From the NCBI GenBank assembly GCA_948566455.1, contig CAOYQO010000010.1, positions 1 through 64,000 of the forward strand: a DNA stretch of 64,000 nucleotides, given 5' to 3'. Within the stretch, counting starts at the first letter, position 1. Every line of letters begins with the position of its first letter. This stretch comes from an uncultured Phocaeicola sp. (lineage in GTDB: Bacteria > Bacteroidota > Bacteroidia > Bacteroidales > Bacteroidaceae). Shown here in pieces: positions 8,255-16,123 of this stretch. The notes beneath the pieces were generated by a model that saw only the letters and a program-made list of their open reading frames with translations, searched no databases and was not told the DNA's origin. The position numbers and the translations under genes are program-made.

Positions 8255-9253
8255 TTATTTGGTGCCTACTTCAAACAGACCGTCTTCCACCTCCGTAAAA
8301 CAGATATTAGAAACAGTTTCCAAATCATAGAGTACATCCGACGCGTTTACTTTTCCTGTTGACAAAGTAAACCTGTTCTTCAGTACCGTAGAATCTTTCA
8401 CAATAAAATGAACGTCATAATGCCTTTCCATCACCTTTATAATCTCATTAAGCGGAGTCAGATAAAAATTAAGGCTGTTGGAACGCCATGCCGAAATCTG
8501 CTCCATATTATCCGGGCGGGAAATCAGGCATTTCCCCGACTGACGATTATATTCCGCACTCTCCCCCGGAACAAGCCTGTACTCCTTCGCATTATGATCC
8601 CTGAAAAGAATTCCTCCTTCATCCAAAGTTACCCAAATATTGGGTTCGGCAGCATATGCTTTTACATTAAATCTGGTTCCGGTCACTCTCACTTCCACCC
8701 CTTGCAAATCCACCTTAAAGGGACGGTTTTCATCTCTGGCAACATTAAAATACCCTTCTCCCCAAAGCTCCACCGTACGATTGAACAATCCAAATTGCTT
8801 GGGATACCTCAAACGGGAATCCGAGTTCAAGTGTACAATACTGCCATCCTGCAAAATTACCCGCATCTGTTCACCATAAGGAACACTTATTTCAGCATAT
8901 TCCGTTTCAGAGAAAATCCCCGTCCGGTTCACCAAAAACAACAAAGAAACGCTTAAGAAAACAAATGGTAACAATACAGCCGCCACCCACATCCACTTAC
9001 GGCCGACCGATCTCCTTCCACGCTCACGTTTTATCTCACTCATAAACCGCTGTTTCATCTTCATGCCGGGAATAGAAGGAAGTCTAACATCTTCCGGCAT
9101 CTCTTCTGCAAGCTCTTCCATCTCACGGTCCAATCGTCCAGACAAATACTTACGCCCTTCTTCCGTAACGAACCAACCGGCAACTTTCCGAGCTTCTCCA
9201 GGAGCAGCTTTGTTGTCAAGTACTTTATCTATCACCGATTCATCTATCTTCAT
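8255..9253 (-). CDS. FecR-family anti-sigma factor
   Basis: A 332-residue inner-membrane protein. The cytoplasmic part (about 1-85) would hold the sigma factor; a single membrane segment follows (about 86-109, KWMWVAAVLLPFVFLSVSLLF). The periplasmic FecR domain (about 120-220) contains VPYGEQMRVILQDGSIVHLNSDSRLRYP and GEGYFNVARDENRPF. The C-terminal part (about 255-330, LNFYLTPLNEIIKVMERHYDV) is the usual STN-contacting domain of Bacteroidetes FecR proteins. It relays occupancy of the SusC transducer to the ECF sigma factor encoded just upstream. The gene has its own copy of the candidate ECF promoter and is closed by a terminator. Confidence 0.92.
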   Translation of the reverse strand: MKIDESVIDKVLDNKAAPGEARKVAGWFVTEEGRKYLSGRLDREMEELAEEMPEDVRLPSIPGMKMKQRFMSEIKRERGRRSVGRKWMWVAAVLLPFVFLSVSLLFLVNRTGIFSETEYAEISVPYGEQMRVILQDGSIVHLNSDSRLRYPKQFGLFNRTVELWGEGYFNVARDENRPFKVDLQGVEVRVTGTRFNVKAYAAEPNIWVTLDEGGILFRDHNAKEYRLVPGESAEYNRQSGKCLISRPDNMEQISAWRSNSLNFYLTPLNEIIKVMERHYDVHFIVKDSTVLKNRFTLSTGKVNASDVLYDLETVSNICFTEVEDGLFEVGTK

Positions 9254-9279
9254 AATCTATTTTTTTCGTATATTTATAA

Positions 9280-9308
9280 TAACACCCCACTCCGATAAAA
9301 GTATGAGT
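9280..9308 (-). promoter_or_regulatory. Candidate ECF-sigma promoter of FecR
   Basis: ACTCATAC (9308-9301) and GTGTTA (9285-9280) on the minus strand have the same 29-bp layout as the element before SusC. The element starts 5 bp after the sigma-factor stop codon and lies 26 bp before the FecR start. Confidence 0.6.
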
Positions 9309-9313
9309 GCATT

Positions 9314-9904
9314 TCAGTCTATTAAATAAATCCATATTACAGGAAACCACATAATCAAAGATTCAATCGCATTACGAAGCGCCTTTATAGCCTGTGTGTA
9401 ATGAGATTTCACTGTAGGGACAGTTATGCCCATCCTGTCGGCAATCTCTTGATTGGATAACCCATATTCTATTTTCAGCAAGCAGATTTTTTGTTTCTGA
9501 GGAGGAAGTTTGTCAATGGCAACCCGCAAGGATTTTCTGAGTTCACCATGTTCAAACTGGGTTAAAAAAGCATCTTCGTCCTCATCATTCACCTGTTGGG
9601 CCATTTCATACAATTTCTCAAATACCAGATTGCGATGCCTCAATTCATTCAGTATATAATTCTTCAAGATAGTAAATAACAAACTTCGAATACCCGACTC
9701 AAAACTAAAAGTTTCCCTCTGCTCCCACAATTTCATAAAAAGAAACTGAACTGCGTCCTCCGCCTCTTCTTCCGATTTCAAAAAACGATAGGCTATGGTG
9801 TACAATAACCGATGGTAACGGTCAAAGACAGCAGCAAAGGCATACTCTTTACCACGGCGAAGATCGTCATATAACTTTTGGTCAAAATCCGGATATTGAT
9901 TCAT
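9314..9904 (-). CDS. ECF sigma-70 factor (FecI-like)
   Basis: A 196-residue sigma factor beginning MNQYPDFDQKL; the frame is open to a TTG at 9922, but the ATG at 9904 is the better start. Region 2 is at about residues 20-85 (VFDRYHRLLYTIAYRFLKS..AEDAVQFLFMKLWEQ), region 4 at about 130-185 (KLPPQKQKICLLKIEYGLSNQEIADRMGITVPTVKSHY). There is no region 1.1 or 3, as expected for ECF sigmas. It directs RNA polymerase to the transport genes when FecR releases it. A TATCTTTG at 9955-9948 on the minus strand fits a housekeeping -7 box, so the sigma gene itself is probably expressed independently of the FecR/SusC promoter. Confidence 0.95.
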   Translation of the reverse strand: MNQYPDFDQKLYDDLRRGKEYAFAAVFDRYHRLLYTIAYRFLKSEEEAEDAVQFLFMKLWEQRETFSFESGIRSLLFTILKNYILNELRHRNLVFEKLYEMAQQVNDEDEDAFLTQFEHGELRKSLRVAIDKLPPQKQKICLLKIEYGLSNQEIADRMGITVPTVKSHYTQAIKALRNAIESLIMWFPVIWIYLID

Positions 9905-9947
9905 AATAAATGCTTTTCCCAAGTTTTCTTAAAAGGCCAACTTATTA

Positions 9948-9955
9948 CAAAGATA
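9948..9955 (-). promoter_or_regulatory. -7 box of the sigma factor gene
   Basis: The minus strand reads TATCTTTG, a match to TAnnTTTG, 43 bp before the ATG at 9904. I see no convincing -33 box. Confidence 0.45.
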
Positions 9956-10727
9956 GTACAAATGTGGGTATCTCTTGTTAGATTTCTCAAAAAAAACGGT
10001 TCGTTTTGTTTTTGATTTTTAAAATATCTTACACAAGAAGACAAATATCATACATAAAGAGATCAATTCAACATCTATAAACAAAGTATATACAAAGAAT
10101 ATCATTACCATGATGGAACGCAATCATGACTGGCCTTTGATTTCGTCGAAAAAAACAAACCCATCTCATATGCTTTGGTTTCCGTCCTATTTACGAGGAA
10201 TTCCTTATCGGTACGGCTACATTCGTTAATCATCGTCCAATAACGGTAAAAAGCGGACTACCATGATCCAGAGTTAAAACTTCAGTATTTTCCTTTTTCA
10301 TTTTATTTATGGACACGAAGATACAACAGACTGTTCAAGAAAAAGTTGATTATTGTAGATGTGCGCAGGTTAATGTAATTCAGAAGGTCAGATCTGTCTT
10401 CAGAGTAAAAAATATTCTGGTACGGAAGGGAAATTGGATGTGAAGGAGCCTATATATAAATATATACCTCCCCCAAGATATAAAACCCGCCCCCCTGCAA
10501 CAGCCCTGCTTGAACAAACTTGTTAGTCCCCTGTTCCAACCTCCGGAGGCTATGAATGTTTTTTCTTAACAAGTAACAGTCTGCTCTGATATAGAACCTA
10601 AACCCGAAAGATTATATATCTTACAAGTGTAACATATATAACGATGACACCTGAAGATCTATCATGTGTCACGGCATCTTCTATGATTCATAATCAAACC
10701 GATCAAGTATCATTCATCTATAGAAAA
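9956..10727. other. Long intergenic region without a recognisable gene
   Basis: About 770 bp contain no frame longer than about 40 codons. The longest plus-strand one with an ATG (10110-10229, 39 residues) resembles nothing I know. The composition is uneven: an alternating TA tract near 10450-10468, C-rich runs near 10469-10500, then AT-rich sequence. It could be the remains of a decayed gene, but I can see no homology. Confidence 0.4.
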
Positions 10728-10771
10728 GAAAATTGCCTTCATCATTCATAAAAACAAATAATGAAGGCAAT
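10721..10771 (-). terminator. Terminator of the GH36 gene
   Basis: ATTGCCTTCAT (10732-10742) and ATGAAGGCAAT (10761-10771) form a perfect 11-bp stem with an 18-nt loop; on the minus strand it is followed by TTTTCTTTTCT. It lies 29 bp after the GH36 stop codon. Confidence 0.85.
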
Positions 10772-10800
10772 ACACTAAATTATATACAATCAATCCCTAA

Positions 10801-12969
10801 TCATTCAGCTACTACTTCAATTACACGACTGTTGAGTTGCTGTGTAGTAAATAGATTCAATCCTACATTCATCAAGAATTCTCCAGAGAAAACCTCACCA
10901 TTGCCTGATAAAGAAGAATTGGCTCCAGGCATCAAGTTGATTTCTTTCACACGATACATTTTGTCTGCATCAAGCCCCTGCAAACGCACCGGCAATGTTT
11001 TTTCCGCATAACGGGGATGAATATCGAAAGCAAATACAACTGCTTTATCCTTATCTTTGCCCACATACATAGTAGAGGTATGATTACTGCCATAAGGAGA
11101 TACCAAACGGTACATATCGCCTTCCAGAACGACCGGTTTCAAACGATTATAATTCTGTACAGCAGTACGGCAATAAGTTTCATCATCCTTACTCATATCC
11201 GCTAATTTTATATCAAAACCGAGTTTGCACATCATAGCCACATCCGTACGGAATTTCACACTGCTATTCTTATTCCATGTGGTAACATGAGCGCACATTG
11301 TCTTGGCTGGGAACACCTGTGAAAATCCCCACTGAATAAATAAACGTTCAATAGGATCGGTATTATCACTAGGCCAGAATTCTGTAAAATAGCTCAAAGC
11401 CTCATAATCCGAACGCCCACCGCCACCGGAACAAAGCATCATCGGCAGATCAGGATATTTTGCTTTCACACGTTCCAATACATTATACAAGCCACGCACA
11501 TAATCAATATATAAATGTGACTGCTTGTCTTTCAAATAAACAGAATAAATATTTGTAATAGGGCTATTGCAATCCCATTTGAAGAAAGCGATATCAGGAT
11601 ATTTTGTCATCAAATTGTCCACAACTCCGAACACATAATCCTGTACTTTCGGATTACTCAAATCCAGAACCAACTGATTACGGAAATAATACTCGTCACG
11701 GTTCGGAAGATGAATCACCCAGTCTTTATGCTTTTCATACAACTCACTCTTAGGATTCACCATTTCCGGTTCAATCCAGATACCGAACTTTATACCTTTT
11801 TTCTTAGCGGCTTCCGTCAGATAACCAATGCCATGAGGAAGCTTGTCAGCCGTTTCATCCCAGTCACCTAACCCTTGATGATCACCACTGCGCGGATACT
11901 TGTTGGCAAACCAACCATCATCCAACAAAAACATATCCACACCCAGTTCTACTGCATCATCCATCAACTTTACCAATTTCGCTTCATCAAAATCAAAATA
12001 GGTGGCTTCCCAATTATTCAACAAAGTCATACGAGTCTGGTTCCCATCCTTTACCTGATACTTACGGGCCCAATCATGGAAATTACGGCTAGCCTGTCCT
12101 TTACCTTTAAAACTGTAAGTAAAATAAAAATCGGGAGTACGGAAGATTTCATTCGGTTTCAGACTATATTCCGAAGCATACGGATTAATACCCGAAATAA
12201 CACGCAGTTCGTTCTTATTATCTACTTCGAATACAAAACTGAAATTACCTGTCCATCCTAATGTTCCGACCAACACTTCACCTTGGTTCTCTTCTGATTT
12301 TCCATCCAATGCAAGTTGGAAGAAAGGAGAGCAGAACATATTGGCACGTGCTCCCAATTTAGTATCAATCGTTTTCTTGCCAAATTCCAAAGGCTGTTCC
12401 TTCACATGCGCCTCACTGGCCCAGTCTCCCGAGAATTCAGTCAGGAAATAGTTGGCACGATTCAAGTGCAACATGGAAGACGCGTACTTATGAAGCTGCA
12501 CAGGTTTCTTTTCCCGATGACTGATTTCAGTGAAAGTCTTTATTAGATTTTCTTTCTGGTAAGCCACATAATGAAGTTTTACAGTTACAGGATATTTATC
12601 ATCCTGCATAGTAATCACTACTTCATCTACCCCCGGCGACACTTGATTCCGAGTATGAGATATATATTTCAACAAAGTAGAAGGATTGCCGTCATTATGC
12701 ACTATATGAATAGCCGGTTCAAAATAATCTTCCATGCCATGAGTAAGATATGCTTCGCTGCCCTGCGGCAAGTGGGCAATATCTGTAGCATGATTCAACC
12801 TCTTTCCCAAATAACTTTGATATAGACGTCCATTATCACCAACCCGGTAAATAAGGTCTACATTTTCTGTACTAATTTTAATTACTGGCTTATCCGCCGC
12901 CTTTAACATAAATGATATGCATAAAAAACATATCAAGAAGAGCAATCTTTCTTTCATGGTATTATTCAT
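10801..12969 (-). CDS. GH36 alpha-galactosidase
   Basis: A 722-residue protein with a signal peptide (about 1-24), an N-terminal beta-supersandwich, a (beta/alpha)8 catalytic domain and a C-terminal beta domain. GH36 signatures include FLLDDGWF, GIWIEPEMVNPKSELYEKHKDWV and the nucleophile motif FFKWDCN (Asp466). The acid/base is Asp535 in PSDNTD. GH36 enzymes remove terminal alpha-1,6-galactose from raffinose-family oligosaccharides or galactomannan. The gene is alone on the minus strand, with a TATTTTTG -7 box 17 bp upstream and a terminator behind. It diverges from an AraC regulator gene, which probably controls it. Confidence 0.93.
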   Translation of the reverse strand: MNNTMKERLLFLICFLCISFMLKAADKPVIKISTENVDLIYRVGDNGRLYQSYLGKRLNHATDIAHLPQGSEAYLTHGMEDYFEPAIHIVHNDGNPSTLLKYISHTRNQVSPGVDEVVITMQDDKYPVTVKLHYVAYQKENLIKTFTEISHREKKPVQLHKYASSMLHLNRANYFLTEFSGDWASEAHVKEQPLEFGKKTIDTKLGARANMFCSPFFQLALDGKSEENQGEVLVGTLGWTGNFSFVFEVDNKNELRVISGINPYASEYSLKPNEIFRTPDFYFTYSFKGKGQASRNFHDWARKYQVKDGNQTRMTLLNNWEATYFDFDEAKLVKLMDDAVELGVDMFLLDDGWFANKYPRSGDHQGLGDWDETADKLPHGIGYLTEAAKKKGIKFGIWIEPEMVNPKSELYEKHKDWVIHLPNRDEYYFRNQLVLDLSNPKVQDYVFGVVDNLMTKYPDIAFFKWDCNSPITNIYSVYLKDKQSHLYIDYVRGLYNVLERVKAKYPDLPMMLCSGGGGRSDYEALSYFTEFWPSDNTDPIERLFIQWGFSQVFPAKTMCAHVTTWNKNSSVKFRTDVAMMCKLGFDIKLADMSKDDETYCRTAVQNYNRLKPVVLEGDMYRLVSPYGSNHTSTMYVGKDKDKAVVFAFDIHPRYAEKTLPVRLQGLDADKMYRVKEINLMPGANSSLSGNGEVFSGEFLMNVGLNLFTTQQLNSRVIEVVAE

Positions 12970-12986
12970 CGATTAAAATTATAGTG

Positions 12987-12994
12987 CAAAAATA
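12987..12994 (-). promoter_or_regulatory. -7 box of the GH36 gene
   Basis: The minus strand reads TATTTTTG (TAnnTTTG), 17 bp before the first ATG. The 175-bp gap to the divergent AraC gene would hold the operators for both. Confidence 0.5.
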
Positions 12995-13111
12995 GAGAGA
13001 GAAGCTCAAAAATCCCTACTCAAATGCGCCATAAAATAAGAATTTTGACGCTTATACCCTCAAAATCATCGAAATCAAGCCTGTATTGTAGGTAAAATCA
13101 AGGAAATATGC

Positions 13112-13119
13112 TATCTTTG
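13112..13119 (+). promoter_or_regulatory. -7 box of the AraC regulator gene
   Basis: TATCTTTG matches TAnnTTTG and lies 25 bp before the start codon at 13145. A TTG at 13086-13088 is a poor -33 candidate because the spacing is 23 bp. Confidence 0.5.
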
Positions 13120-13144
13120 TTATCCAATTCTAATACATGGATAT

Positions 13145-14041
13145 ATGCCACGAATTAAAGATGGATTTAAAGGAGAACGCGCTATCGTACTTCCTGCTTT
13201 TCTGATTGAAGAATTAAAGCAAGATCCGTTAGGCAGTGAACTTTACATCACAGATATAGGATATTATCCTCATGCCTATTTTCATTACCGGAAACGCGAC
13301 ACCGAGGAAGTAACCGAGTTTATCCTCATTTATTGTATGGAAGGAGAAGGGTGGTTCGAGTTAGACAAACATCAATATGCAGTTACCGCCAACCAATTTT
13401 TCATTCTACCCGAACACCAAGCACACGCTTATGGCAGTAATGAGGAAAATCCCTGGACTATTTACTGGATCCATTTCAATGGAACAAAAGCTGCATTTTT
13501 CAGTGCCGGTTTTGACCGTCCGAAAAGCATCACTCCACAAGAGGATTCACGAATCAAAGAAAGATTAGTACTCTTCGAAGAAATCTACTCGTCCATCAGT
13601 TTCGGATATAGCAAAAATTATATGCTTTATGCCACTACTAGTCTCTTCCATTTTTTAGGTTCCATGAAATTTATTGGCGAATATCGGGATTGTGGCTCTA
13701 TGCGCAATAGTTACAGAAACAAAGATGTAGTGCAAATAGCGATTCATTTCATGCAAGAAAATTTGAGCAAGACCATTCGTCTGGCAGATATCGCTGCGGA
13801 AGTAAACCTCTCGGTTTCCTATTTCTCTAATCTGTTTGAAGAAAAGACAGGCTCCTCTCCTCTTCGATATCTTACCTATCTCAGAATACAGGAAGCCTGT
13901 CATTACCTGGATTTTACCAACCTGAAAATTAACCAAATAAGTCCCTTGGTAGGCTATGAGGATTCTCTTTATTTCTCCCGGTTATTCACTAAGACGATGG
14001 GAGTGCCTCCATCAGCTTACAAAGAGAAGAAAAAAGGTTAA
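13145..14041 (+). CDS. AraC-family transcriptional regulator
   Basis: A 298-residue regulator with an N-terminal sugar-sensing cupin (about residues 25-165; GEGWFELDKHQYAVTANQFFILPEHQAHAYGS) and a C-terminal double helix-turn-helix (about 195-295; LADIAAEVNLSVSYFSNLFEEKTGSSPLRYLTYLRIQEACHYL and the closing PPSAYK). This is the soluble MelR/RhaS-like layout, not an HTCS. Its divergent position next to the GH36 gene suggests that it switches on alpha-galactosidase in response to a sugar. It ends 12 bp from the convergent acetylesterase gene, with no terminator visible between them. Confidence 0.92.
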   Translation: MPRIKDGFKGERAIVLPAFLIEELKQDPLGSELYITDIGYYPHAYFHYRKRDTEEVTEFILIYCMEGEGWFELDKHQYAVTANQFFILPEHQAHAYGSNEENPWTIYWIHFNGTKAAFFSAGFDRPKSITPQEDSRIKERLVLFEEIYSSISFGYSKNYMLYATTSLFHFLGSMKFIGEYRDCGSMRNSYRNKDVVQIAIHFMQENLSKTIRLADIAAEVNLSVSYFSNLFEEKTGSSPLRYLTYLRIQEACHYLDFTNLKINQISPLVGYEDSLYFSRLFTKTMGVPPSAYKEKKKG

Positions 14042-14053
14042 GACTTACGCCAT

Positions 14054-16006
14054 CTACCAACAGTCGGTCCGGAAAGGAGCAACCGGGAGGCCGTTCTCTC
14101 CGTACAAATTACAATCCGGATTATCCGCCCAGCCATAACGTGCAGCAAGAGGGATAGAAACTTCAGGAGAAAAAACTATAATTTTCCCATTCTGGACCAT
14201 CGCCTCTGCCGGATAAAACACACGGTCCGGCCCTGCAATGGTAAAGCCTTTTAAAGTTGTACCTTTAATCTGAAATCCATCTTGCTTTTGTCCGAAATCC
14301 AATTCCATTTTATCCCCTTTGATTCTATAATTCCGGAATACAGGAGCCGAACCGGAAACATTTTTTCCATAACTACCGGCCAGGGCAACCAAGGCCAAAC
14401 GGCGTCCCACCTCTTGCTTATTCTTAGGATGAATGTCATCAGCCAAACCAATATCAATGGTCACAGCCATACCAACTTGGTCAAGTTTTAATGCTTTAGT
14501 TTGTGCTTCACGCAAAGCCGCCCATTCGGAATCCGGCTGTATTTCCTTGGATTCCATAAAATTAGCCAATTGTACAAAATAAAAGGGGAAATCACTCCGC
14601 CATTGCCGGCGCCAATCCGTAATGAGAGCAGGAAACAAATCCCCATATTGTTCCGGACGGCCTACATTGGCTTCACCTTGATACCATATTACTCCTTTAA
14701 TGGGAAAAGCAGTCCATGGTTTGACCATCGCATTGAACAGTACCGTAGGATAACTGGAACTTTGAACGGGAGAAACCGGTGCGGGTGGAAACCCTTTTAA
14801 AGAAAGTCCGATACGATATTTCCAATCTCCTGCCAAACTGATCCGCTTTCCATCAGCTTCTACATAAAGTTCCTCCGCCTTGCCATGAATACCGCCCTCT
14901 CCACCAAAATCAGAAACACGAACAGCAAGAACCGCCTTACCAGCCTTCACTAATTTTGCAGGAATGGTATAAGTACGCGGTGTCATATAACCTGCCCCCC
15001 GGGCAATCTCCACCCCATTAAAATAAGTGATGTCTTCATCATCAATCATCCCCAAATTTAACTTTAACGGTTTACCAATCCATTCTACCGGGATTTCAAA
15101 GCTACGACGGAACCATACAACTCCATCAAAATCTTTCAAACCATTCCTTTCCCAGTAACCGGGAAGACACATATCCTGCCATTGTTCTTCTGACAAGTCC
15201 AGTGCAATCCAGCAAGGCTTATCTTCCTCCATTCCCTTGTCTTCCTTAGAAAAAAGAGATTGCCACTCGGAGCGCTCTTGATTATAGGCCTTTTCCATAC
15301 GAACAGGGTCAAAATCCAATTGTTCCATCTTAGCCAACTCCTCATGAAAGCCCAGTACCTGTTTCAATGTTTCATAGCTGGTCCACGCTTCAGCAGGTGT
15401 TCCTCCCCATGTACAGTCAATCACTCCTACAGGAACATTTAACTCCTTCCATAATGAACGGGCATAAAAATAAGCGAGCGAAGAGAATTCAGGAATTGTG
15501 GCGGAAGAACATTCCTGCCATCCTCCCATCGTAGCCTCCACATCACTCAACGGAGTTACTGAAGTATTTTTCTTCACTTGGAACAAACGGATAGAAGGAT
15601 AATTCGCCTCCGCTATCTCCTGCTCATAATTCATGACTTTCCCCCAACCCGCAACAGGCATCTCCATATTAGACTGGCCGGAACAAAACCATACCTCTCC
15701 CACCATTACATTTTTTAATTGCAATTTCTTACCATCCGTAAATGTCAACGTATAAGGCCCTCCTGCAGCAGGAGTAGGCACAGACAAAGTCCAATAACCA
15801 TCCTTATTCACCGGAGTCACATACACTTCATTATTCCAGCCTGTAGTTACTTTTAAGGTTTTGCCCAATGCCGCCTTACCATGAAAAGTAACCTTCGTAT
15901 TTTGCTGAAGAACCATATTGTCCGTAAAATAAGCGGGCAAGACCACCTTGGCGTAAGAAATACACGTCAGGCTGAAAAAAGAAAGAAAAAACAAGATGCT
16001 TCTCAT
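14054..16006 (-). CDS. SGNH acetylesterase (sialate O-acetylesterase-like, SASA family)
   Basis: The start is set at ATG 16006 because MRSILFFLSFFSLTCISYA is a clear signal peptide; the open frame runs further upstream without one. The 650-residue enzyme has an SGNH hydrolase core with the nucleophile in FCSGQSNME (Ser112), the block IWYQGEAN and the catalytic pair in DDIHP (Asp523, His526). A galactose-binding-like beta-sandwich (about residues 260-395, WFRRSFEIP..VLAVRVSDFG) is inserted between the blocks, as in many Bacteroides members. It removes acetyl groups from sugars so that glycosidases can act; relatives include acetyl-xylan and acetyl-mannan esterases as well as sialate esterases. 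It is the last gene of the GH2/GH3 operon. Confidence 0.85.
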   Translation of the reverse strand: MRSILFFLSFFSLTCISYAKVVLPAYFTDNMVLQQNTKVTFHGKAALGKTLKVTTGWNNEVYVTPVNKDGYWTLSVPTPAAGGPYTLTFTDGKKLQLKNVMVGEVWFCSGQSNMEMPVAGWGKVMNYEQEIAEANYPSIRLFQVKKNTSVTPLSDVEATMGGWQECSSATIPEFSSLAYFYARSLWKELNVPVGVIDCTWGGTPAEAWTSYETLKQVLGFHEELAKMEQLDFDPVRMEKAYNQERSEWQSLFSKEDKGMEEDKPCWIALDLSEEQWQDMCLPGYWERNGLKDFDGVVWFRRSFEIPVEWIGKPLKLNLGMIDDEDITYFNGVEIARGAGYMTPRTYTIPAKLVKAGKAVLAVRVSDFGGEGGIHGKAEELYVEADGKRISLAGDWKYRIGLSLKGFPPAPVSPVQSSSYPTVLFNAMVKPWTAFPIKGVIWYQGEANVGRPEQYGDLFPALITDWRRQWRSDFPFYFVQLANFMESKEIQPDSEWAALREAQTKALKLDQVGMAVTIDIGLADDIHPKNKQEVGRRLALVALAGSYGKNVSGSAPVFRNYRIKGDKMELDFGQKQDGFQIKGTTLKGFTIAGPDRVFYPAEAMVQNGKIIVFSPEVSIPLAARYGWADNPDCNLYGENGLPVAPFRTDCW

Positions 16007-16075
16007 ATAAAATAGTTGTAAATTAACAAGAAAATATATACATACCAGTACTAACAATACGATCACATGGCTTGC

Positions 16076-16107
16076 CTTCTTGTTATCAGAAAAGAAATAA
16101 CAAGAAG
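16076..16107. repeat. Intercistronic hairpin between GH3 and acetylesterase genes
   Basis: An 11-bp perfect inverted repeat (16076-16086 with 16097-16107, loop of 10) lies in the 117-bp gap between the GH3 stop and the esterase start. No T run follows on the minus strand, so it looks more like an mRNA-processing or stability hairpin than a terminator. Confidence 0.4.
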
Positions 16108-16123
16108 ACAAGCACATTTATTT

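Noticed and set aside
10110..10229. 39-codon frame in the long gap before the GH36 gene
   Set aside because: No similarity to any family that I know and no promoter or neighbour context; short frames of this size are expected by chance.
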